From: an uncultured beta proteobacterium
GTDB taxonomy: Bacteria; Pseudomonadota; Gammaproteobacteria; Burkholderiales; SG8-39
NCBI GenBank assembly: GCA_903868285.1
Contig: CAIPUP010000417.1
Coordinates: 1-19,044 of the forward strand
Length of the DNA stretch: 19,044 nucleotides
Direction of reading: 5' to 3'
Both the position numbers and the translations under genes were made by a program. The notes under the pieces were generated by a model, which saw nothing but the letters and a program-made list of their open reading frames with translations, had not been told where the DNA came from and did not search any database. This document shows positions 7,175-13,782 of the stretch, piece after piece (within the stretch, counting starts at the first letter, position 1; every line of letters begins with the position of its first letter).

Positions 7175-7726
7175 TTAACTACGGGTGAAAGGGCGCTTCT
7201 CGCCTTCGGGCACACCGATCTGGAAGGTGTTGAGCATCATGGCAACGATGGTGTAGTTGCCGATCAGACCGACCAGCTCGACCGTGCCCTGATCCCCCAG
7301 CAGCGCGTTCACCGCCTGATAGTTGGCATCGGACACGAAGCCGGTGTGCGCCAGTTCATGGGCAAAGGCGTACACCGCGCGCTCGTCCTCCTGTTCGAAC
7401 GGCGGTGTGCGCCATTCACGCACGGCGTCAATCACCGCCTGGGACACACCGTGCTTTTGCGCAAAGGGCTCATGCGCGAACCATTCGTATTCGGCATTCC
7501 AGCGCCGGCCGGTAACCAGGATCACCAGCTCGCGCAACCGCTGCGGAATGGAGCATTCAAAACGCAGAAACCGCGCCAGGGCTTCGACCTGGGCGCACAG
7601 CTTGGGCGCGTGCAGCAGCGCGAAGTAAGGTCCGCGCACGCCGCCGCGCGGGCCGCCGGCAATCATGTCCCACAGCGCACGCTGTTCGGGGTTGAGGGTT
7701 TTCGGATCAGGTTGGGGCAGTCGCAT
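7175..7726 (-). CDS. Carboxymuconolactone decarboxylase family protein
   Basis: The 183-residue alpha-helical protein carries the CMD-family core: RLRELVILVTGRRWNAEYEW followed by FAHEPFAQKHGV and the C-terminal GDQGTVELVGLIGNYT. It lacks the Cys-x-x-Cys pair of AhpD-type peroxidase members, so the AhpD role is unlikely and a gamma-carboxymuconolactone decarboxylase-like or unknown activity is more fitting. The start at 7726 (MRLPQPDPKTL) is favoured over the longer frame to 7837 because it matches the usual family N-terminus and the extension would cross the divergent regulatory region; its Shine-Dalgarno is weak. The gene is alone on the minus strand, divergent from the FrsA-like hydrolase gene, whose product might act in the same pathway. 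The substrate is not known. Confidence 0.88.
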   Translation of the reverse strand: MRLPQPDPKTLNPEQRALWDMIAGGPRGGVRGPYFALLHAPKLCAQVEALARFLRFECSIPQRLRELVILVTGRRWNAEYEWFAHEPFAQKHGVSQAVIDAVREWRTPPFEQEDERAVYAFAHELAHTGFVSDANYQAVNALLGDQGTVELVGLIGNYTIVAMMLNTFQIGVPEGEKRPFTRS

Positions 7727-7800
7727 GGCAGCTCGCAGTGTTGGGGTTGATGTGTCTTTTCCGCCTCGGAAGGCGCAAGTAACAGTGGCATTATCGCATC

Positions 7801-7826
7801 GGCATTGATGGTCATCGTTCAATGCC
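7801..7826. promoter_or_regulatory. 26-bp inverted repeat, candidate operator between divergent genes
   Basis: GGCATTGA (7801-7808) and its exact reverse complement TCAATGCC (7819-7826) flank a 10-bp spacer. A further GGCATT copy lies at 7787-7792. The dyad is 39 bp before the plus-strand ATG (7865) and 75 bp before the minus-strand ATG (7726), the usual place for a regulator that controls both genes. No regulator gene is in the window. Confidence 0.4.
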
Positions 7827-7864
7827 ATGGCAGTCATTTCATCAAAGGCAGGAGGGGAGTCAGC

Positions 7865-9142
7865 ATGTCGCAGTCACGTGCCAGGAGAATGCAGGAACAA
7901 AGCTGGATGTATGACCGTCTGATCCGTTTTGGCGGTCCGGATTTTTACTGGCCGATGACGCAGGAGGTGCTCAATGCGTCGGGCATGACCGGTTGGGGCG
8001 ATGTCATGTCGGTGCGCGCCGGCGTTCGGCGCATGGCCGATCTGACGCGCGAGATGCGCCGCATCGGTGACAAGCGCCGGGCGCTGGCGACGCAGGCAGC
8101 GCAGCATGGCCATCGCGAAACCGCCGCCGAGAATTACTTTGTCGCTGCTGCCTGCTACACCCTGGCACAGGGGCCGATCCACGAGGACGGTAATGCCGAG
8201 AACCTGGCCTTGTCGGCTTGCAAGAACGACGCCTATGCGCAATACATCCGCCACGCCGACCATCACATCGAGGCGGTTGAGGTGCCGTTCGTGATGCCGG
8301 GCAAAGGCGGCAAAAAGATTCGCACCATTCTGCCGGCCTATCTGCATTTCCCGCCGGGGGTGGATGTGGCAGCGCTGCGGCGCGAGGCCAAGCAGAACAA
8401 GCAGAACAAACATAACAAGCCGCTGCCGGCCATGGTGTATCTCGGTGGCATGGACAACTTCAAGGAATTGCTGGTGACACGGCCGCGTGATCCCTTCCTC
8501 GATCGTGGCATGGTGGTGCTGGCCATCGATGGCCCGGGACAGAACGAGGCGTTGATCTCGCGTGGCATTCGCGTCACCGAGAGCAATTTCATCGATGCCG
8601 GTCGCGCCGCCATGGACTATCTGATTTCACGTCCGGAGATCGATGCCGGGCGCATCGGCATTGCCGGCATCAGCATGGGCTCGTTCTGGCTGACACAGAT
8701 CGTGGCGCATGACCATCGCTACAAGGCCGCGGCCGGCTATTACATCTGCCATGAGAACGGCATGGATACCATCTTCAATCGCGCTATCCCGATGTTCAAG
8801 GATCGCTATATGTGGATGTCGGGCTATACCGACGAGGCCAAGTTCGATCGCTTTGCCAAAAAGCTCACCCTGGCCGGACTAGGCGCACGCATACGCTGCG
8901 CCTATCTGAGCGTGGCGGGCGAGGACGATGACCTCAGCCCGATCCAGTGCACCTACGATCTGCATGATGCGATCCAGGCCCCCAACACCCTGGTGGTGTA
9001 TCGCGGCGAGCGCCACGGCATTACCGACAATGCCGATGTGCGCGCCGATATCGCTGACTGGATGCGTGATCGGCTTAACGGTAAGTTATTGAAAACAAAG
9101 AGAATTTTTAAATCCTGCCGGACCGGACTGGAAGTCGCCTGA
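7865..9142 (+). CDS. FrsA-like / pseudooxynicotine-hydrolase-like alpha/beta hydrolase
   Basis: The 425-residue protein has an N-terminal helical region (about 1-135) and a C-terminal alpha/beta hydrolase domain, as in the FrsA-like group that includes 2,6-dihydroxypseudooxynicotine hydrolase, a C-C bond hydrolase. The nucleophile elbow is GISMGS (Ser270), the acid is in GEDDDLSP (about Asp355) and the histidine is His384 in RGERHGI. DGPGQNEA (222-229) is also typical of this group. No signal peptide is seen. The start at 7865 was chosen because GGAGGGGAG lies just upstream. A KQNKQNKHNK stretch (176-185), made by a 9-bp tandem repeat, sits in the loop before the core strand PAMVYLGG. The last 20 residues (KTKRIFKSCRTG) are basic and end in lower-GC codons. 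It is divergent from the CMD-family gene. Substrate unknown; C-C bond or ester hydrolysis is likely. Confidence 0.88.
   Translation: MSQSRARRMQEQSWMYDRLIRFGGPDFYWPMTQEVLNASGMTGWGDVMSVRAGVRRMADLTREMRRIGDKRRALATQAAQHGHRETAAENYFVAAACYTLAQGPIHEDGNAENLALSACKNDAYAQYIRHADHHIEAVEVPFVMPGKGGKKIRTILPAYLHFPPGVDVAALRREAKQNKQNKHNKPLPAMVYLGGMDNFKELLVTRPRDPFLDRGMVVLAIDGPGQNEALISRGIRVTESNFIDAGRAAMDYLISRPEIDAGRIGIAGISMGSFWLTQIVAHDHRYKAAAGYYICHENGMDTIFNRAIPMFKDRYMWMSGYTDEAKFDRFAKKLTLAGLGARIRCAYLSVAGEDDDLSPIQCTYDLHDAIQAPNTLVVYRGERHGITDNADVRADIADWMRDRLNGKLLKTKRIFKSCRTGLEVA
8393..8419 (+). repeat. 9-bp tandem repeat (3 copies) within the FrsA-like hydrolase gene
   Basis: CAGAACAAG, CAGAACAAA and CATAACAAG follow one another in frame, giving QNK QNK HNK. 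The A-rich composition differs from the neighbouring codons. It falls in a predicted surface loop, so copy number could vary without breaking the fold. Confidence 0.8.
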
Positions 9143-9146
9143 GCGC

Positions 9147-9164
9147 GCGCGGTTTGCCCCGCGC
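9147..9164. terminator. Possible bidirectional terminator hairpin between convergent genes
   Basis: GCGCGG and CCGCGC flank the loop TTTGCC in the 44-bp gap between the hydrolase stop (9142) and the minus-strand Bug stop (9187). On the plus strand the hairpin is followed by a T-rich but broken run (TTCACTTTCGTTT). It may end transcription from the plus strand; the tail is weaker than that of a classic intrinsic terminator. Confidence 0.35.
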
Positions 9165-9186
9165 TGCGTTCACTTTCGTTTCTGGC

Positions 9187-10179
9187 TCAGTCCAGTTTCA
9201 TGCCGGTGGCGTCGATCACCGGCTTCCACTTCGCGGTCTGGGCGCGCACGTATTCGGCAGCCGAGGCCGGGGTGGAATCGTTGGCTTCCATCGCCAGTTC
9301 GTTCAGTTGTTTCACCATGGCCGGGTCTTTCAGTACCCGTGCCGTGGCGGCACTGAGTTGTTCGATCACTGCGCGCGGCGTGCCGGCCGGTGCCGCCACG
9401 CCATTCCACAGCACCGCTTCAAAGCCCTTGGTGCCGAGTGCTTCATCGAAGGTGGGCACATCCGGTGCCAGTGGCGAGCGACGTGCCGAGGCAATCGCCA
9501 GGATGCGCGCCTGTCCGGACTGATGCAGCGGCAGCGCCGAGCCCAGGGCATCGACCATGGTCTCGACCTGATTGCCCAGCAGTGCCGGCTTGGCCTGACC
9601 GCTGCCCTTGTACGGAATGTGTTCCAGCTTGCTGCCGGTTTCGTATTGCAGTCGTTCCATCGACAAATGCAAATAGGTGCCCAGGCCGGGTGAGCCGTAG
9701 CGCAGCACATTCGGTTGCGCCTTGGCCTGATCGATCAGCGCGCGCAGTGTTTGCGGTGCGCTCTTGTTGGCCATCAGCACCACCGCCGAGCCGCCCACCA
9801 CCGCCACCGTGATGAAGTCCTTGGCGTAGTCGTATTGCGGCGTGCTGGTCATCAGGTTGTACAGCGCGAGGTTGGAAGCCGTACCGAACAGCAGCGTATG
9901 ACCATCGGCTGTGGCGCGTTTCACTTCCACCGAGCCGATGGCGCCGCTGGCGCCGGCCTTGTTGTCCACCACCACGTTCTGCCCCAGTACCTTGGACAGG
10001 CCATTGGCATATTGCCGGGCAAAGATGTCGGTCGGGCCGCCGGGCGGGAAGGGCACCACCAGCCGGATGCTTTTGTTGGGAAAACTCTGCGCCATTGCGT
10101 TGGTGGCAGGCAGGCAGAGCGTGCCCAGCAGGCCAAACAGTGTGAGCAGGGATGACAGGGCAGGACGGTATGCAGTCAT
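9187..10179 (-). CDS. Bug-family TTT transporter periplasmic substrate-binding protein
   Basis: The 330-residue protein starts with a signal peptide (hydrophobic core about 8-24, cleavage after AMA at residue 30). The mature start is QSFPNKSIRLVVPF. It has the ligand loop PPGGPTD (Asp51), VVDNKAGASGAIG, and HIPYKGSGQAKPALLG in place of the common HVPYKGxGPA. A GGAGAG site precedes the ATG at 10179. It is the last gene of a three-gene minus-strand unit after the VOC and GlcG-family genes, 43 bp below the latter. Bug proteins are periplasmic receptors for small acids; the ligand is likely the substrate, or a relative of it, of the partner ring-cleavage-like protein, but this is inference from position only. 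Confidence 0.93.
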   Translation of the reverse strand: MTAYRPALSSLLTLFGLLGTLCLPATNAMAQSFPNKSIRLVVPFPPGGPTDIFARQYANGLSKVLGQNVVVDNKAGASGAIGSVEVKRATADGHTLLFGTASNLALYNLMTSTPQYDYAKDFITVAVVGGSAVVLMANKSAPQTLRALIDQAKAQPNVLRYGSPGLGTYLHLSMERLQYETGSKLEHIPYKGSGQAKPALLGNQVETMVDALGSALPLHQSGQARILAIASARRSPLAPDVPTFDEALGTKGFEAVLWNGVAAPAGTPRAVIEQLSAATARVLKDPAMVKQLNELAMEANDSTPASAAEYVRAQTAKWKPVIDATGMKLD

Positions 10180-10222
10180 GGCAGAAACTCTCCGATGAAA
10201 AATATTGCTAAAACACTACGCA

Positions 10223-10711
10223 TTAAAGACCGGCAGCACGCCAGTCAGGATTCGGTTCGGCCGGCATGCTGCCAAAACCGGCAGCCTGTACCGCGCTGAT
10301 GGCGCAGTACTCGTCCTTGTCCGAGGCGTCACCGCTGATGCCGATGGCGCCGATGGCCTGCTCCGAGGCATCCAGCACCAGCACACCACCGGGGGTGGGA
10401 ATGAAGCGGCCTTCCGAAGCCGCTGCCAGCGCACTCTGGAATGAAGGCCGGTTGGCCAGCCGATCGCGGATCATGCGGGTGGGCATGCCCATGCCAAGTG
10501 CGCCCCAGGCTTTGCCAAAGGCGATGTCATAGCGCAGCACGCCACAACCGTTCTCGCGCTTGAACGCCACCAGATTGCCACCGGCGTCGAGCACCGCAAT
10601 CGCCAGCGGCAGCAGCTTCTCCTTGCGCCGCACCGCGATGGCAGCCTCGATCATGCGTTCGGCACTTTCCAGCGGCAGGCTGGTGTGCAGCGACCACAGT
10701 TGTTCACTCAT
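10223..10711 (-). CDS. GlcG/HbpS family protein
   Basis: The 162-residue protein matches the GlcG/HbpS (DUF336) family along its whole length: AIAVLDAGGNLVAFKRE (37-53), the FGKAWGALGMGMPT helix (65-78), IPTPGGVLVLD (104-114) and the C-terminal GAIGISGDASDKDEYCAISA (121-140). The family includes glycolate-operon GlcG and haem-binding HbpS, and members often sit beside catabolic oxygenases; their biochemical role is poorly defined. The ATG at 10711 overlaps the stop of the VOC gene by four bases (ATGA), with AGGAG upstream inside that gene, so translation is probably coupled. The Bug gene follows 43 bp downstream. No signal peptide is visible, so a cytoplasmic role with the VOC protein is likely. 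Confidence 0.9.
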   Translation of the reverse strand: MSEQLWSLHTSLPLESAERMIEAAIAVRRKEKLLPLAIAVLDAGGNLVAFKRENGCGVLRYDIAFGKAWGALGMGMPTRMIRDRLANRPSFQSALAAASEGRFIPTPGGVLVLDASEQAIGAIGISGDASDKDEYCAISAVQAAGFGSMPAEPNPDWRAAGL

Positions 10712-11679
10712 TGCTTGCTCCTTGCGATGCGACTGTCAGCCATGGGCGCGCCCTGCATGCCGTTGCCGGCATTGAAGCGCCATTCCGAGAACAGCGTCGG
10801 GTCCATGCGCATGCTGGCCGGCTTCCATTTGGCCGTGACCATGTCTTCGTCGGCGGCGTATTCAAAGGCACCACCGAGCGGGCTCTTGAAATACCAGAAG
10901 CAGGCGGACGAGGGCAGATGACGGCCGGGGCCGGCCTGGGTGGTCCAGCCGCGCTGGCTGATGAACTGACCGCCGCCGATCACCTCATGGATATCGCGCA
11001 CCTTGAAGCTGAGGTGATTGAACTGGTTGCGCTGATCGGCGGTGTTCATGATGAACAGATGGTGATGGTTGCCCGCTGCTGTGGCACGCAGGAACACCGA
11101 ACGGCCGATGTAGCGATCCGACAGCAAAAAGCCCAGACGCTGACGATAAAAGCGCTCGATCGGCCGGATGTCCTTGACGCCGAACACGATGTGGCTGATC
11201 TCCTGCGGCACGGCACGCAGATAGCGCGGCGCACGGGCATCGATGCGCACCGCGCAGCCCGGGGTGTTGAACTGGCTCGGCGCGGCCTTGAGTTTCTTGC
11301 GCTGTGAAATGCGAAAGCCGATGCCGACGCCGATGTCATCGACGCTGTGCAGGGTGCCGTCGCTGTCAAACGCCACAGCGCGATCACGCCCGAGATTACT
11401 CGCCAGTGCCTGCAGATCACGCCGGCTCTGCACGCCCCAGATGACCTGCCGCACCGTGTTGCCGGCCTCGATGGCTGCGGGCAGGGTGCTCGATTGCGCT
11501 GGTGCCAGCTGCACCGCCGAACCATCGGCGCAATGAAACAGCGCGCTGCCGCGTGGCAGGCTGGCTGCTGCCAGCGCCTGCGCATTCTGGCGCACGAGGC
11601 CCCAGTCGCTGCAAAACCGCAGTGCGGTTTTCATGTCGGTGACGCCGAAGGTAACGGCATCGATCCCGGTAATGGCCAT
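10708..11679 (-). CDS. Two-domain VOC-superfamily protein (extradiol-dioxygenase/glyoxalase-like)
   Basis: The 323-residue protein has two vicinal-oxygen-chelate modules. The first starts at GIDAVTFGVTD (5-15) and lacks the metal-binding His. The second starts at ISHIVFGVKD (161-170) and has a full two-His/one-carboxylate set: His163, His222 (NHLSFKV) and Glu273 (FEYAAD). This arrangement, with an inactive N-terminal and metal-binding C-terminal half, is that of type I extradiol ring-cleavage dioxygenases, though the isomerase/lyase members of the superfamily cannot be excluded. HHHLFI (205-210) lies near the metal site. It starts at 11679 with AAGGA upstream and heads a unit with the GlcG-family and Bug genes; its stop overlaps the next start (ATGA). 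The divergent gene at 11860 encodes a hydrolase-fold protein. An aromatic or enol-type substrate is likely but unproven. Confidence 0.87.
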   Translation of the reverse strand: MAITGIDAVTFGVTDMKTALRFCSDWGLVRQNAQALAAASLPRGSALFHCADGSAVQLAPAQSSTLPAAIEAGNTVRQVIWGVQSRRDLQALASNLGRDRAVAFDSDGTLHSVDDIGVGIGFRISQRKKLKAAPSQFNTPGCAVRIDARAPRYLRAVPQEISHIVFGVKDIRPIERFYRQRLGFLLSDRYIGRSVFLRATAAGNHHHLFIMNTADQRNQFNHLSFKVRDIHEVIGGGQFISQRGWTTQAGPGRHLPSSACFWYFKSPLGGAFEYAADEDMVTAKWKPASMRMDPTLFSEWRFNAGNGMQGAPMADSRIARSKQ

Positions 11680-11704
11680 GGTCTTTCCTTTTTCGTTCGG
11701 GTAG

Positions 11705-11759
11705 GGCGTTGCGTGGGCATTGGCGTTGCGGGCGCATTGGCGTTGCGAGGGCGTTGTCG
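11705..11759. repeat. 17-bp tandem repeat (about three copies) in a divergent promoter region
   Basis: GGCGTTGCG recurs at 11705, 11722 and 11739, each time 17 bp apart; the first two spacers are also alike (TGGGCATT and GGCGCATT), and a worn fourth GGCGTTG follows at 11750. It lies 26 bp upstream of the minus-strand VOC start, in the 180-bp region shared with the plus-strand gene at 11860. It could be a set of regulator half-sites or simply a slippage product. Confidence 0.75.
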
Positions 11760-11859
11760 CCGGCTGCGGTTATACCTGTGTGCGGCGCGGTTTTGTGCCG
11801 GGCATCCATTAGACTGCGCCGGCTCAAATACCTTTCAGGCTTATCGGACGGAGTGTTTC

Positions 11860-12672
11860 ATGCAAATTCAGACTAACGGCATCCGCATGCATGTCGAAAT
11901 TGGCGGCGATACCAGCCTGCCGGCGGATGCGCCGTGGGTGAGCTTTCTGCCCGGCATCGCCAATGACGCTACGTTCTGGGCAGCGCAGGCCGCAGCGGTG
12001 GAGCAGGGCTATCGCACGCTGCGCTTCGATCCGCGCGGTCATGGCGACTCCGAGTCCACGCCGGGTGACTACAGCTTTGATCTGACCATCGCTGACCTGC
12101 TCGGGCTGTGGGATGCGCTGGGCATTGCCAGCTCGCATGTGGTTGGTCTGGGCTATGGCGGCTCGATGGGTATCGGCCTGGCGCTGCAGCAGCCGCAGCG
12201 GGTGCGCAGCCTGCTGGCGGTGGCCTGTCGCGCTGTGATGAGTGAGGATTTTCGCGCCGCCTGGATCGAGCGTTCGGCACGGGTGCGGCGGGATGGTGTG
12301 GCCTCGTTTGCCGCGCCCACCGTGGCACGCTGGTTCAGCGACGAATTCAAGGCCGCCAATCCGCAGGTATTGCAACGGGTGCAGGCCATGGTCGAGCGCA
12401 CCAGCACCGATGGCTATTGCGGCTATGCCAACGCCTTCATCGGTCTGGACTATGTGGCGCAACTGCCGCAGCTGCAGGTGCCGGTGACCTTCGTCAGTGG
12501 CGGCAAGGATTTTGGCGGCGGGCATCCGGACATCATGGCTGCCATGACGGCTGCGGTGCCGGGCGCGACGCAGGTGATCATTCCCGGCGTCGGGCACATC
12601 TGCAACCTGGAAGCACCGCTGGCCTTCAATGAGATGTTGCGGGTGCATCTGGCGCAGCACAGCAACGGTTAA
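11860..12672 (+). CDS. Alpha/beta-hydrolase-fold protein with the nucleophile serine replaced by glycine
   Basis: The 270-residue protein resembles 3-oxoadipate enol-lactonase (PcaD)-type hydrolases in size and order: FLPGIANDATFW (29-40), YRTLRFDPRGHGDS (51-64), the nucleophile elbow, SGGKDFGGGH (213-222) and IPGVGHICNLEAP (241-253). Asp217 and His246 are in the expected places. The elbow, however, reads GLGYGGS, so the position of the nucleophile (x in G-x-S-x-G) is Gly98, encoded by GGC in a clean reading frame. Ser102 is four residues on and not in the elbow. Either the protein is not a hydrolase, or it uses another mechanism, such as lyase, decarboxylase or cofactor-independent chemistry, or is a non-catalytic binder. 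The start at 11860 follows CGGAG. The Bug gene begins 14 bp downstream, so the two are co-transcribed. Confidence 0.88.
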   Translation: MQIQTNGIRMHVEIGGDTSLPADAPWVSFLPGIANDATFWAAQAAAVEQGYRTLRFDPRGHGDSESTPGDYSFDLTIADLLGLWDALGIASSHVVGLGYGGSMGIGLALQQPQRVRSLLAVACRAVMSEDFRAAWIERSARVRRDGVASFAAPTVARWFSDEFKAANPQVLQRVQAMVERTSTDGYCGYANAFIGLDYVAQLPQLQVPVTFVSGGKDFGGGHPDIMAAMTAAVPGATQVIIPGVGHICNLEAPLAFNEMLRVHLAQHSNG

Positions 12673-12686
12673 CTGAGGAGCAAACC

Positions 12687-13730
12687 ATGCAGCAATCTAC
12701 GCAGCAAACCACGAGTAATCGCGTCAACATGGATCGCATCAGCACCGCCCTGCGAGGCCTGCTGCTCACAGCCACTGCGGTGCTCGGGCTGGGCAGCGCC
12801 ATGGCGCTGGCCCAGGAGACTTATCCTGCGCGCACAGTGCGACTGATTTCCGCCTCGGCCGGCAGTCCGCAGGATCTGGTGGGCCGGCTGCTGGGGCAGC
12901 GTCTGTCCGAGCTGTGGGGGCAGCCGGTGGTGGTGGAGAACAAGGCCGGTGCCGGTGCGTTGCTGTCGATCACTTCGATGATCAAGGCCCCGGCCGATGG
13001 CTACACCATGCTGGTGACTTCCAGCAGCGTTGCGGTGCTGCCCGGGCTGATGCCCAATGCTGGCTACGACGCCGATAAAGATCTCACGCCGGTGATCCTG
13101 GTGGCCAGCAGCCCCAATTTGCTGATCACCCATGCCGGCGGTCCGGCCAGCCTGCAGGAGGCGATCAGTCGCGCCCGGGCTGCCGACACGGCGGCGGCGA
13201 GCGGCGGGCGCTTCAATTACGGCTCACCCGGCTCGGGCACCACGCCCCAGCTCACGGCGGAATATCTGCTGCGCACACTGGCTGGCACCAAGGCCACGCA
13301 TGTGCCGTACAAGGGCATCCCGCCGGTGCTGGCGGCGGCGGTCAGTGGCGAGGTGGATATCGCCAGCGTGGCGCTGCCGGCTGCGGCCGGGCTGGTGAAG
13401 TCGGGCAAGTTGCGCGGACTGGCGGTGACCAGTGCCAGGCGCGTGGCGGCCATGCCGGATGTGCCGACCATCGCCGAGGCCGGCTTCAGCAATTTCGAGG
13501 ACACCACCTGGGTCGGCCTGATGCTGCCGGCGAATGCGCCCGCCGCTCTGGTCAATCGCATTCATGCCGATGTCGAAAAGCTACTTGCCACGCCCGACAT
13601 GCGCAGCCGCCTGGCCGCCATCGGCTTCGAGCCCATGGGCGGCACGCCACAGCAATTTGCCGCTTATCTGCGCCAGGAGATCGGCAAGTGGAACAAGGTC
13701 ATCAAGGCCACCGGCGCTAGGTTGGAGTAG
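12687..13730 (+). CDS. Divergent Bug-family TTT transporter periplasmic substrate-binding protein
   Basis: The 347-residue receptor has a long n-region (MQQSTQQTT), then a hydrophobic signal core (about 22-41) and a likely cleavage after ALA at residue 42. The mature part starts QETYPARTVRL. GAGGAG precedes the ATG. The Bug hallmarks are altered: the ligand loop is SASAGSPQD (Asp63) where most have PAGGPTD, the second is NKAGAGALLS, and HVPYKGIPPV replaces HVPYKGxGPA. The fold is surely Bug-type, but these loops contact the ligand, so the substrate probably differs from those of the other receptors. It is 14 bp downstream of the alpha/beta-hydrolase-fold gene. Its last codons and stop are part of a 12-bp tandem repeat that adds further in-frame stops just downstream. 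Confidence 0.92.
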   Translation: MQQSTQQTTSNRVNMDRISTALRGLLLTATAVLGLGSAMALAQETYPARTVRLISASAGSPQDLVGRLLGQRLSELWGQPVVVENKAGAGALLSITSMIKAPADGYTMLVTSSSVAVLPGLMPNAGYDADKDLTPVILVASSPNLLITHAGGPASLQEAISRARAADTAAASGGRFNYGSPGSGTTPQLTAEYLLRTLAGTKATHVPYKGIPPVLAAAVSGEVDIASVALPAAAGLVKSGKLRGLAVTSARRVAAMPDVPTIAEAGFSNFEDTTWVGLMLPANAPAALVNRIHADVEKLLATPDMRSRLAAIGFEPMGGTPQQFAAYLRQEIGKWNKVIKATGARLE

Positions 13731-13770
13731 AGCGTGGAGTAAAGCGTGGAGCAAGCCCTGGAGTAAGCCG
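13723..13770 (+). repeat. 12-bp tandem repeat (four copies) duplicating the stop codon of the Bug gene
   Basis: The units TGGAGTAGAGCG, TGGAGTAAAGCG, TGGAGCAAGCCC and TGGAGTAAGCCG run head to tail. The first contains the end of the Bug gene (GAG TAG). As the unit is four codons long, copies two and four place TAA in the same frame, making back-up stops. It fills most of the 52-bp gap to the convergent amidase gene, and no terminator hairpin is seen there. Confidence 0.85.
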
Positions 13771-13782
13771 CCAGCCGCGCAA

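Noticed and set aside
11347..11859. Upstream extension of the hydrolase-fold frame to give a 441-residue protein
   Set aside because: The extension is antisense to the VOC gene and passes through the tandem-repeat promoter region; the ATG at 11860 has a ribosome-binding site and the expected family N-terminus.
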